From assembly GCA_026225475.1 (NCBI GenBank), contig JAMFSU010000090.1:1-36285 (forward strand): a DNA stretch of 36,285 nucleotides, given 5' to 3'. The notes below the pieces were generated by a model. It was not told the DNA's origin, did no database searches, and was given only the letters and a program-made list of their open reading frames with translations. Below, one piece after another: positions 17,851-25,082 of the stretch (position 1 is the first letter of the stretch; each line of letters starts with the position of its first letter). Origin of the DNA: Duganella sp. (GTDB taxonomy: Bacteria; Pseudomonadota; Gammaproteobacteria; Burkholderiales; Burkholderiaceae_D). The position numbers and the translations under genes are program-made.

Positions 17851-18111
17851 ATGCTGACATTAGAACAAGAAATCAAAGAACTCATCATCGCAGTTCTGCA
17901 ACTGGAAGATATTGGTCCGGACGATATCGACGCCGCCGCCCCCTTGTTTGGTGAAGGCCTGGGTCTGGACTCCATCGACGCGCTCGAATTGGGTGTTGCC
18001 TTGCAGAAACGCTACGGCATCACCTTGTCCGCGAACTCTGAAGAAACACGTCAGCACTTTGCCTCCGTTGAATCGCTGGAAGCCTTAATAGCCCGTCACC
18101 GCCAACAGTAA
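17851..18111 (+). CDS. apeE: Acyl carrier protein 1 of the aryl polyene system
   Basis: Small acidic carrier of 86 residues. The phosphopantetheine attachment Ser is S41 in GLGLDSIDALEL, the classical DSI/DSL motif. It holds the growing polyene (or starter) as a thioester in the cytoplasm. It begins 4 nt after the acyltransferase and precedes a second, dissimilar carrier protein. Which carrier receives the starter and which the extender cannot be told from sequence. Confidence 0.88.
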   Translation: MLTLEQEIKELIIAVLQLEDIGPDDIDAAAPLFGEGLGLDSIDALELGVALQKRYGITLSANSEETRQHFASVESLEALIARHRQQ

Positions 18112-18122
18112 AAAGGCTCACC

Positions 18123-18401
18123 ATGACCACCTTAGCCCCAACCATGACCAAGGATGAGATCCAGACCTGGATCGTTGACATGCTGCATGAGATGTTTGAG
18201 ATCGAAAAGAACAAGATTACGCCGCAAGCCAATCTGTATACCGATCTTGATATCGACAGCATCGATGCAGTCGATATCGTCGTCAAACTCAACCAACTGA
18301 CCGGCAAACGTATCCAGCCCGACGTGTTCCGTACCGTACGCACCGTGCAAGACGTCGTCGATGTCATTGCGACACTGCTGCAGGCGGATGAAAAGGCCTG
18401 A
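18123..18401 (+). CDS. apeF: Acyl carrier protein 2 of the aryl polyene system
   Basis: Carrier of 92 residues with attachment Ser S46 in DLDIDSIDAVDI. It differs clearly from the preceding carrier (longer N-terminus, more Asp/Val-rich recognition helix), which fits specialised partners rather than recent duplication. An AAAAGG tract lies a few bases before the ATG. The following gene overlaps its 3' end by 14 bp. Confidence 0.88.
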   Translation: MTTLAPTMTKDEIQTWIVDMLHEMFEIEKNKITPQANLYTDLDIDSIDAVDIVVKLNQLTGKRIQPDVFRTVRTVQDVVDVIATLLQADEKA

Positions 18402-18945
18402 TTTGGGTAAGCTCCTGACCACACTGGTGGTGCTGGCATATCCGCTGCTGATCTGGTTTGCGCACGGCAAAATTGAGCCGCGCTGGCTGGCGTTGCTGTT
18501 GCTGGCGCTGACCCTGTTGCGCCTGTCGACACTCAAGCTGCAGCCGCGTTATCGCTGGATGAGTCTGGCGGCATTGTCGCTGGCCGCCGTGGCGCTGCTA
18601 TGGAATGCCCTGCTGCCACTGAAGCTGTATCCAGTTGTCATCAGCCTGGGCATGCTGGCCGTGTTCGCCCATAGCCTGTCGCATCCTCCCACGATCATCG
18701 AACGTCTGGCGCGCCTGCAAAATCCGCAATTGCCGGCCTTTGCCGTGGCTTACACGCGGCGTGTCACGCAGGTGTGGTGCGGCTTCTTTGCGCTCAACGG
18801 CGGCATCGCCTTTGCCACTGCAGTGTGGGCAACGCCAGCGATCTGGTCGCTGTACACCGGCGTGATTTCCTATGTCGCCATGGGCGTGCTGTTTGCCGGT
18901 GAATATCTGGTACGGCTTTATGTCAGGCGTCAACACCATGCTTGA
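18388..18945 (+). CDS. Aryl polyene cluster integral membrane protein (COG4648/ApeG-like)
   Basis: Hydrophobic protein of 185 residues with about five predicted transmembrane segments (TLVVLAYPLLIWFAHG; LALLLLALTLLRL; AALSLAAVALLWNALL; the LYPVVISLGMLAVFAHSL region; and C-terminal GFFALNGGIAFATAVW and GVISYVAMGVLFAGEYL). The SHPPTIIERLARL loop is typical of the family found in aryl polyene loci. Function is unknown; a role in presenting lipid or polyene at the inner membrane is inferred. I use the ATG at 18388 over the in-frame ATG at 18361 because CAGGCGG precedes it and the protein then opens just before the first helix. Confidence 0.8.
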   Translation: MKRPDLGKLLTTLVVLAYPLLIWFAHGKIEPRWLALLLLALTLLRLSTLKLQPRYRWMSLAALSLAAVALLWNALLPLKLYPVVISLGMLAVFAHSLSHPPTIIERLARLQNPQLPAFAVAYTRRVTQVWCGFFALNGGIAFATAVWATPAIWSLYTGVISYVAMGVLFAGEYLVRLYVRRQHHA

Positions 18946-20710
18946 TTTCATCGATATCCTGGCGCTGCCGCAGCAAGCGCGCGCCGATCAGCAAATCATC
19001 GGCTGGCGCGCAGGCGCGGCCATCAGCAATGCCGCCTTCCGGGAAGAAATCCTGGGCTGGCAGCAATGCCTGCAAGCACACCGCGGACAGCGCTTCGCGC
19101 TCTATCTGCAAGATACCATCGCGTTTGCCGCTGCGCTGTTTGGCGCCTGGCAAGCCGGCAAGACCATCTATCTGCCCGGCGATGCCTTGCCGGCAACCTG
19201 CAAGGCGCTGGCCGCCGAAGTCGATGGTTTCATCGGCGAAGTCGATGCCAGTTGGCAGCCGCTGCAATTGCCCGCGGCCGCTGCCCAACGCCCCTCTGCC
19301 CCGCTGACCACCGGCAATCAAGCTGCCGCGCTCGCTGGCGACTTCCCGGGTCTGGTGGTCTACACCTCGGGCAGCACCGGCACGGCGCAAGCGATTCCCA
19401 AAAAGCTGGCGCAACTGGCCTGCGAAGTGGCGACGCTGGAGCAGTTGTTCGGTCAACAGTTGCAGCAGTGCGAGATTGTTGCCACGGTCTCGCATCAACA
19501 CATCTACGGGTTGTTATTCAAGGTGCTGTGGCCGCTGGCGGCAGGCCGTGTGATTCATGCACAAAGCGCTTTTTTTCCAGAACAACTGGCAGCCCTAGCG
19601 CCTGTCGACCGGCCCTGGCTGCTGCTGTCAAGTCCAGCACATTTGAAGCGCCTGCCGGCCAGCCTGGTGCAAGCCGATACCCGTCAACTGCATGCTGTGT
19701 TTTCTTCCGGTGGGCCACTGCTGCCAGAAGTCGCGGATGCAGCCCGGCAATTATTCCGGCAGACGCCCATCGAAATTTACGGCAGCTCCGAAACCGGCGG
19801 CATCGCCTGGCGTCAGATAGCGCCGGCCGTTGATGGTCAGCGTGATGATAGCTGGCAACCCATGCCTCAGGTACAGGTGCGCGCCCATGCCGACAACGAT
19901 TGCCTGGAAGTGCGTTCGCCGCATCTACCGGATCACGCCTGGCTAGCGATGGCTGACCGTGTGCTATTCGTCGCCGGGCAAGCGCCGCGCTTCCTGCTGC
20001 GCGGCCGCGCCGACCGCATCGTCAAGCTGGAAGAAAAACGCATCTCGCTGGACCAGATCGAGCAGCTGTTGCTAGCCACCCCCTGGGTCACCGAAGCACG
20101 CGTCTTGATGCACGACGCACAGAACGCCCAGCAACGCGACCGCATCGCCGCCTTCATCGTGCTCAACGCCGCCGGTCAGGCACAACTGCAACAGGCTGGA
20201 AAACTGCAGATGAACCGGCAATTGCGCGCCCAACTGGTGGACAGTATCGAGCACCTGGCGCTGCCGCGACTCTGGCGTTATCTGCCAGCCTTGCCGAGCA
20301 ATGCCCAAGGCAAGACCACCAACGCCGCACTGCTGGCGCTGCTGGCCGACGATCGTGCGCCAGCCGCACTGATGCCGCAGGAAACCCTGCACCAGCAAAG
20401 CGCGACCCAGGTCACACTGGCCTTGCATGTGCCGCAAGACTTGCTGTATTTCCAGGGGCATTTCGACCAGGCACCGATTCTGCCCGGGGTGGTGCAACTC
20501 GATTGGGCGCTGGCACTGGGCCGCCGCTACTTCGACTTGCCGCCCGATTGCGTCGGCATGCAAGCATTGAAGTTTCAACATGTGATCCGGCCCGGCAATA
20601 CTGTCATGCTGGAACTGGAACATGATGTCAATAAAAACGCACTGACGTTTCGCTTGCATTCGGCCGCCGGCCAGCATGCCAGCGGCCGTATGCTGCTGGG
20701 GCAACACTGA
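18938..20710 (+). CDS. Aryl acid-AMP ligase fused to a FabA/FabZ-type dehydratase (ApeH-ApeI-like)
   Basis: Bifunctional protein of about 590 residues. Residues 1-470 are an adenylate-forming ligase: core motif VYTSGSTGTAQAIPKK (141-156), YGSSETGG (281-288), RGRADRIVKLEEKR (355-368) and the C-terminal lysine K459 in NAQGKTT. Residues 490-590 are a hotdog dehydratase with GHF (His508) and a Asp522 14 residues later, the FabA-type His/Asp dyad spacing. The ligase would activate the aromatic acid made by the ammonia-lyase and load it on a carrier protein; the dehydratase would form the polyene double bonds. In Enterobacteriaceae these are separate ApeH and ApeI. I choose the ATG at 18938, which overlaps the previous stop by 8 bp; 18920 is possible. 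Confidence 0.85.
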   Translation: MLDFIDILALPQQARADQQIIGWRAGAAISNAAFREEILGWQQCLQAHRGQRFALYLQDTIAFAAALFGAWQAGKTIYLPGDALPATCKALAAEVDGFIGEVDASWQPLQLPAAAAQRPSAPLTTGNQAAALAGDFPGLVVYTSGSTGTAQAIPKKLAQLACEVATLEQLFGQQLQQCEIVATVSHQHIYGLLFKVLWPLAAGRVIHAQSAFFPEQLAALAPVDRPWLLLSSPAHLKRLPASLVQADTRQLHAVFSSGGPLLPEVADAARQLFRQTPIEIYGSSETGGIAWRQIAPAVDGQRDDSWQPMPQVQVRAHADNDCLEVRSPHLPDHAWLAMADRVLFVAGQAPRFLLRGRADRIVKLEEKRISLDQIEQLLLATPWVTEARVLMHDAQNAQQRDRIAAFIVLNAAGQAQLQQAGKLQMNRQLRAQLVDSIEHLALPRLWRYLPALPSNAQGKTTNAALLALLADDRAPAALMPQETLHQQSATQVTLALHVPQDLLYFQGHFDQAPILPGVVQLDWALALGRRYFDLPPDCVGMQALKFQHVIRPGNTVMLELEHDVNKNALTFRLHSAAGQHASGRMLLGQH

Positions 20711-21483
20711 TGCAGATCCGTCTCGGCGCCGTAATCCCGGTGTACAACCATGAACATGCCATCGGCGCTGTGCTGAGCGCAGTATTGCAGCACGGCCTGC
20801 GCTGCGTGCTGGTCGATGACGGCAGCGATGCCGCCTGCGCCGCCGTGCTCGACGGCCTGGCCGCCGCCCATCCGCAACAGGTCAGCCTGCTGCGCCATAG
20901 CGTCAATCGCGGCAAAGGCGAGGCAGTGCTGAGCGGCATGCATTTTCTGGCGCAGCAAGGTTTCAGCCATGCACTGCAAATCGACTCCGACGGCCAGCAC
21001 GATACCGCTGATATTCCACGCTTCGTGGCGCTGGCCCAAGAGCATCCCAAGGCAATCATCAACGGTTGTCCCCAATACGACGAAAGTGTGCCCAAGGGCC
21101 GTCTCTATGCGCGCTATCTGACCCACGTCTGGGTCTGGATCAATACGCTGTCATTCGATATCGTCGATTCCATGTGCGGCTTCCGCATTTATCCGCTGGC
21201 CGTAGTGACTGCGCTGACGGCCCGGCAAACGCTCGGCAAGCGCATGGACTTCGACACCGAAATCATCGTGCGCCTGCATTGGCGTGGTGTGCAGGTGATC
21301 AATCAGCGTACCCGGGTGCGCTATCCCAGCGACGGCGTTTCGCATTTCAGGCTATGGCTGGACAATGTGCTGATCACCCGCATGCATGCCACGCTGTTGT
21401 GCGGCATGCTGTGGCGTTCCCCAGCGCTGCTGGCGCGCAAGCTGTTGCGGGCGCGCGCAGGAGGCCAGCATGAGCGCCAATAA
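20710..21483 (+). CDS. Family 2 glycosyltransferase of the aryl polyene cluster
   Basis: Cytoplasmic-face GT-A glycosyltransferase of 257 residues. VIPVYNHE opens the Rossmann-like fold, VDDGSD and the DXD-type DSDGQHD bind nucleotide sugar and metal, and the C-terminal MDFDTEIIVRLHWRG carries the family's acceptor/base region. It lacks a clear transmembrane domain. Enterobacterial ApeJ joins a glycosyltransferase and an acyltransferase in one chain; here they are separate, the next gene overlapping by 14 bp. Proposed role: adding a sugar between the polyene and its lipid anchor. Confidence 0.87.
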   Translation: MQIRLGAVIPVYNHEHAIGAVLSAVLQHGLRCVLVDDGSDAACAAVLDGLAAAHPQQVSLLRHSVNRGKGEAVLSGMHFLAQQGFSHALQIDSDGQHDTADIPRFVALAQEHPKAIINGCPQYDESVPKGRLYARYLTHVWVWINTLSFDIVDSMCGFRIYPLAVVTALTARQTLGKRMDFDTEIIVRLHWRGVQVINQRTRVRYPSDGVSHFRLWLDNVLITRMHATLLCGMLWRSPALLARKLLRARAGGQHERQ

Positions 21484-22438
21484 CGGCACGCCAGCACGAC
21501 ACTGGGCGCAGATCAACGAAGTCAGCTTTATCGCTGGCATGCGCCTGCTGTTTCGCGTCTATCGCTGGTTGGGCCGCTGGCCATTCCGGCTGCTGCTGTA
21601 TCCGGTCTTGCTCTGGTACATGGCACGCAACCGGCGCGCACGCCAGGCCTCACTTGATTATCTGGCGCGGGTACACCACTATCGGCCGCAAGCCCTGCCG
21701 CGCACCGGCTTGCTGGCGGTATTGCGCCATTTCGCCGCGTTCGGTGAAAGCCTGCTGGACAAGATGCTGCTCTGGGGCGGCCTGTTTCCTATGCATCACG
21801 TTATGGTGCAAGGTGAGCAGATCATGAACGATGCCATTGCCAGTGGCCGTGGCGGTCTGATGATTTGCACCCATTTGGGCAATCTGGAATTATGCCGCGT
21901 GCTGAGCCGCCAGCATCACGGTCTCAAGTTGACCGTACTGGTCCACACCAAGCATGCGCGCGCCTTTAATCAAATGCTGGCGCAACTGGCGCCGGAGAGT
22001 CAGTTCAATCTATTGCAAGTCACCGAAATGACGCCCGCCACGGCAATCCTGCTCAGCGAGCGCGTGGCGCGCGGCGAATTTGTCGTGATTGCCGGCGACC
22101 GCGTACCGGTCTCGGCCAAGCCCCGGGTGGCGACAGCAGATTTTCTCGGCGCCGCCGCACCGTTTCCGGTCGGACCGTATGTATTGGCGAGCCTGCTGCA
22201 ATGCCCGATTTATCTGATTTTTTCGCAGCGCACGCAAGATGGCGCCATTTTGACTTTCGAACATTTCCGCGCCCCGATCAGCTTGCCGCGCAAACAACGC
22301 GATGCCCTGCTGGCGGCACTGATCGCCGACTATGCGGCGCGCCTGGAATACCATTGTCTGCAAGCGCCTTTGCAGTGGTTCAACTTTTACGATTTTTGGG
22401 CCTCGCCCACACTGGATAGCCATCATGTCGCTCACTAA
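21470..22438 (+). CDS. LpxL/HtrB-like lysophospholipid-type acyltransferase
   Basis: Membrane-bound acyltransferase of 322 residues with an N-terminal hydrophobic region (WPFRLLLYPVLLWYMA) and the LPLAT motif HLGNLE (HX4E) inside ICTHLGNLELCRV, followed by the GDRVPVS segment typical of lipid A late acyltransferases. It probably transfers an acyl (or aryl polyene) chain to the glycolipid made with the preceding glycosyltransferase. The ATG at 21470 is set by a full GGAGG 5 nt upstream. It corresponds to the acyltransferase part of ApeJ in fused systems. Confidence 0.85.
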   Translation: MSANNGTPARHWAQINEVSFIAGMRLLFRVYRWLGRWPFRLLLYPVLLWYMARNRRARQASLDYLARVHHYRPQALPRTGLLAVLRHFAAFGESLLDKMLLWGGLFPMHHVMVQGEQIMNDAIASGRGGLMICTHLGNLELCRVLSRQHHGLKLTVLVHTKHARAFNQMLAQLAPESQFNLLQVTEMTPATAILLSERVARGEFVVIAGDRVPVSAKPRVATADFLGAAAPFPVGPYVLASLLQCPIYLIFSQRTQDGAILTFEHFRAPISLPRKQRDALLAALIADYAARLEYHCLQAPLQWFNFYDFWASPTLDSHHVAH

Positions 22439-23990
22439 GTCCGCCGCTCCGGCGTTCGTCACCTTCGGTCCGACCGCGCTGACAATCGAAGACGTCAATC
22501 ACATCGCCAGCGGCACCGCCCAGGCAGCGCTGTCGGATGCGCCGGACTTTCTGGCACGCATCCAGCGCGGCGCCGACTTCCTCGACCGTCTGCTGCGGGA
22601 AGACGGCACGGTGTATGGCGTGACCACCGGTTATGGTGATTCGTGCACGGTCACGGTGCCACCAGACTTGATCGCTGAATTGCCACATCATCTGTACACC
22701 TATCATGGCTGCGGCCTCGGCGAACTGTTTTCGCCCGAGCAAACCCGCGCCATCCTGGCGACGCGCCTGACTTCACTCAGCAAGGGCTATTCCGGCGTCA
22801 GCGTCGGCCTGCTGCAGCAAATTGCGGCACTACTGCAACATGACCTGTTGCCCTTGATTCCAGAAGAAGGCTCGGTCGGTGCCAGCGGCGATCTGACACC
22901 GCTGTCTTATCTGGCGGCGGTCTTGTGCGGCGAACGCAAGGTGTGGAAAAACGGCGAGCAAATCGATGCCGCCGCAGCACTCCAAGCCGCTGGATTGACG
23001 CCATTGCGGCTACGTCCGAAGGAAGGTCTGGCGATCATGAACGGCACTGCCGTCATGACGGCGCTGGCTTGCCTGGCCTACCGCCGTGCCGAATACCTGT
23101 GCCAACTGGCCACGCGCATCACCGCCATGGCCAGCTTCACACTGGATGGCAATGCCCACCACTTCGACGCCACCCTGTTCTCGGTCAAACCGCATCCAGG
23201 GCAGCAACAGGTGGCTGCCTGGCTGCGCACCGATCTGCATTGCGATCAACCGCTGCGCAACGACAAACGTCTGCAGGATCGCTATTCGATCCGCTGCGCA
23301 CCGCATGTGATCGGCGTGCTGACCGATGCGCTGCCGTGGCTGCGCAGCTCGATCGAAAACGAACTCAACAGCGCCAACGACAATCCCATCATCGATCCCG
23401 ACAATGAGCGCGTGCTGCATGGTGGACATTTCTACGGCGGCCATATTGCCTTCGCCATGGACAGCATGAAAAATGCCGTGGCCAACATCGCCGACCTGCT
23501 CGACCGCCAGATGGCCTTGATGGTCGACAGCCGCTACAACAACGGCTTGCCATCGAACCTGTCCGGCGCCACCGGACCGCGTGCGGCCATCAACCACGGC
23601 CTCAAGGCTTTGCAGATCAGTGCTTCGGCCTGGACTGCCGAAGCACTCAAGCTGACCATGCCGGCCTCGGTATTTTCGCGTTCCACTGAATGCCATAACC
23701 AGGACAAGGTCAGCATGGGCACCATCGCGGCGCGCGACTGTCTGCGTGTGCTGGAATTGACCGAACAAGTGGTGGCGGCATTGCTGGTGACCGTGCGTCA
23801 AGGCGTCTGGCTGCGCAGTGAACGGCAACCCGAGATTGGCTTGACCGATCTGCCCGACGGCCGTCTGGCCGCAATGCAGGCAGCACTCTCGGCCGACCTG
23901 CCGCCGGTGGCCGAAGATCGCATGCTGGAGCCGGAGCTGCGCCTGCTGTTGCGACGCATCCGTGCACGCCATTGGGATCTGTATGACTAA
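22425..23990 (+). CDS. Aromatic amino acid ammonia-lyase, probably tyrosine/phenylalanine lyase
   Basis: MIO-dependent lyase of 521 residues in the HAL/PAL/TAL family; deaminates an aromatic amino acid to an aryl acrylate. The Ala153-Ser154-Gly155 triad in GSVGASGDLTPLSY forms the MIO cofactor; catalytic Tyr64 lies in YGVTTGYGD; NSANDNPI is the conserved Asn-rich active-site segment. The substrate-selectivity pair, aligned to the glycine-rich GLG stretch, is Tyr93-His94, not Ser-His of histidine lyases. Its place inside an aryl polyene operon next to an aryl-ACP ligase argues for supplying 4-coumarate or cinnamate as starter, as in flexirubin-type clusters. It overlaps the acyltransferase by 14 bp; the longer upstream start would lie within that gene. 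Confidence 0.88.
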   Translation: MSLTKSAAPAFVTFGPTALTIEDVNHIASGTAQAALSDAPDFLARIQRGADFLDRLLREDGTVYGVTTGYGDSCTVTVPPDLIAELPHHLYTYHGCGLGELFSPEQTRAILATRLTSLSKGYSGVSVGLLQQIAALLQHDLLPLIPEEGSVGASGDLTPLSYLAAVLCGERKVWKNGEQIDAAAALQAAGLTPLRLRPKEGLAIMNGTAVMTALACLAYRRAEYLCQLATRITAMASFTLDGNAHHFDATLFSVKPHPGQQQVAAWLRTDLHCDQPLRNDKRLQDRYSIRCAPHVIGVLTDALPWLRSSIENELNSANDNPIIDPDNERVLHGGHFYGGHIAFAMDSMKNAVANIADLLDRQMALMVDSRYNNGLPSNLSGATGPRAAINHGLKALQISASAWTAEALKLTMPASVFSRSTECHNQDKVSMGTIAARDCLRVLELTEQVVAALLVTVRQGVWLRSERQPEIGLTDLPDGRLAAMQAALSADLPPVAEDRMLEPELRLLLRRIRARHWDLYD

Positions 23991-24453
23991 GCACGCCATC
24001 CCGCTGCCCGGCGGCAAAATATCGGTCGCCAATTCCCCTTGGCAGGCCGAAGTGGAATTGCAAATCCAGTTCTACGATCTCGACCCGATGGAAGTGGTCT
24101 GGCACGGCCGCTACATCGAATATTTCGAAGCCGCGCGCTGCGCCCTGCTCGATCAGATCGATTACAACTACCAGGCCATGAAAGATTCCGGCTATATGTG
24201 GCCGGTCATCGATCTGCAAGTGCGCTATTCACGCCCGGCGGTATTCCGCCAGCGCATCAAGGTACGCGCCGCCATCGTCGAATGGGAAAACCGTCTCAAA
24301 ATAGAATACCTGGTCACCGATGCCGCCAGCGGCCAACGTCTGACGCGCGGCGTATCCACTCAGGTCGCAGTGCAAATCAGCAATCGTGAAATGTGCTTCG
24401 TCAGCCCACCGGCACTGTGGCAACAACTTGGCTTAACTTACCCGACACCATGA
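23983..24453 (+). CDS. 4HBT-type acyl thioesterase (YbgC-like)
   Basis: Single-hotdog thioesterase of 156 residues. The signature YDLDPMEVVWHGRYIEYFE (from residue 31) carries the catalytic Asp and the conserved Trp/His-Gly of the YbgC branch. In aryl polyene clusters a thioesterase at this place (ApeK) is thought to release or edit carrier-bound intermediates. I use the ATG at 23983, 8 bp inside the lyase stop; the GTG at 23962 is the alternative. Confidence 0.85.
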   Translation: MTKHAIPLPGGKISVANSPWQAEVELQIQFYDLDPMEVVWHGRYIEYFEAARCALLDQIDYNYQAMKDSGYMWPVIDLQVRYSRPAVFRQRIKVRAAIVEWENRLKIEYLVTDAASGQRLTRGVSTQVAVQISNREMCFVSPPALWQQLGLTYPTP

Positions 24454-25082
24454 TGATCAACTCTTCTTTGCGCCACTACCTGGCCCCGGTCCTGTTTGCG
24501 GCCTTGAGCGCTGCGGCTGGTCTGGTGCAGGCAGCCGCACCAGTGGCACAAATTCAAACCGCGCTGGCCAAACCGGCGGTGATGTGCGGCCGCTTCGACC
24601 AAACCAAGCAATTGACCGGCATCAAGAAGCCGCTAGCCGCGAACGGCCGTTTTTGCGTGGTGGCCGGCAAAGGTATTCTGTGGCAGACGCGGCAACCGTT
24701 TCCAAGCACCCTGCGCATCACGCGCGACGCCATCACCCAATTACAGGACGGCCGCGTCGCCATGCGCCTCGATGCGCAACAAGAGCCGGTAGTGAAGATG
24801 ATCAACAATGTGCTGTTCTCATTGCTGGCCGGTGATCTGTCGCAGCTCGACAAACTGTTCGAACTGGACGGCAGCATCAAGAACGGCAACTGGCAGGTCG
24901 CACTGAAAGCGCGCCAACCGGGACTAGCCAAGGCCATCGGTGATATCCAGCTAGAAGGTGGCGCCTACGTCAACAAGGTGATCATGCAGGAAGCCTCAGG
25001 CGACCATACCGAAATCGTTTTTTCTGCCATCCAGACCGGTGCCACTGCCATGAGCGCCGACGAAGGAGCCATGCTTGACTGA
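24450..25082 (+). CDS. LolA-like outer-membrane lipoprotein carrier protein
   Basis: Secreted protein of 210 residues. The signal peptide (to about residue 29, VQAAA) is followed by a LolA-type half-barrel with GRFDQTKQLTGIKKPL near the start and a long run of strands containing WQVALKARQ. In this cluster (ApeL position) it may shuttle the hydrophobic polyene lipid across the periplasm instead of lipoproteins. ATGA overlap with the thioesterase couples translation. A start at 24453 is equally possible. Confidence 0.83.
   Translation: MMINSSLRHYLAPVLFAALSAAAGLVQAAAPVAQIQTALAKPAVMCGRFDQTKQLTGIKKPLAANGRFCVVAGKGILWQTRQPFPSTLRITRDAITQLQDGRVAMRLDAQQEPVVKMINNVLFSLLAGDLSQLDKLFELDGSIKNGNWQVALKARQPGLAKAIGDIQLEGGAYVNKVIMQEASGDHTEIVFSAIQTGATAMSADEGAMLD

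Noticed and set aside
23010..24032. Long minus-strand ORF (340 codons) opposite the ammonia-lyase
   Set aside because: The plus strand encodes an intact MIO lyase; the antisense frame is His/Gln/Gly-rich without recognisable domains or ribosome-binding site.
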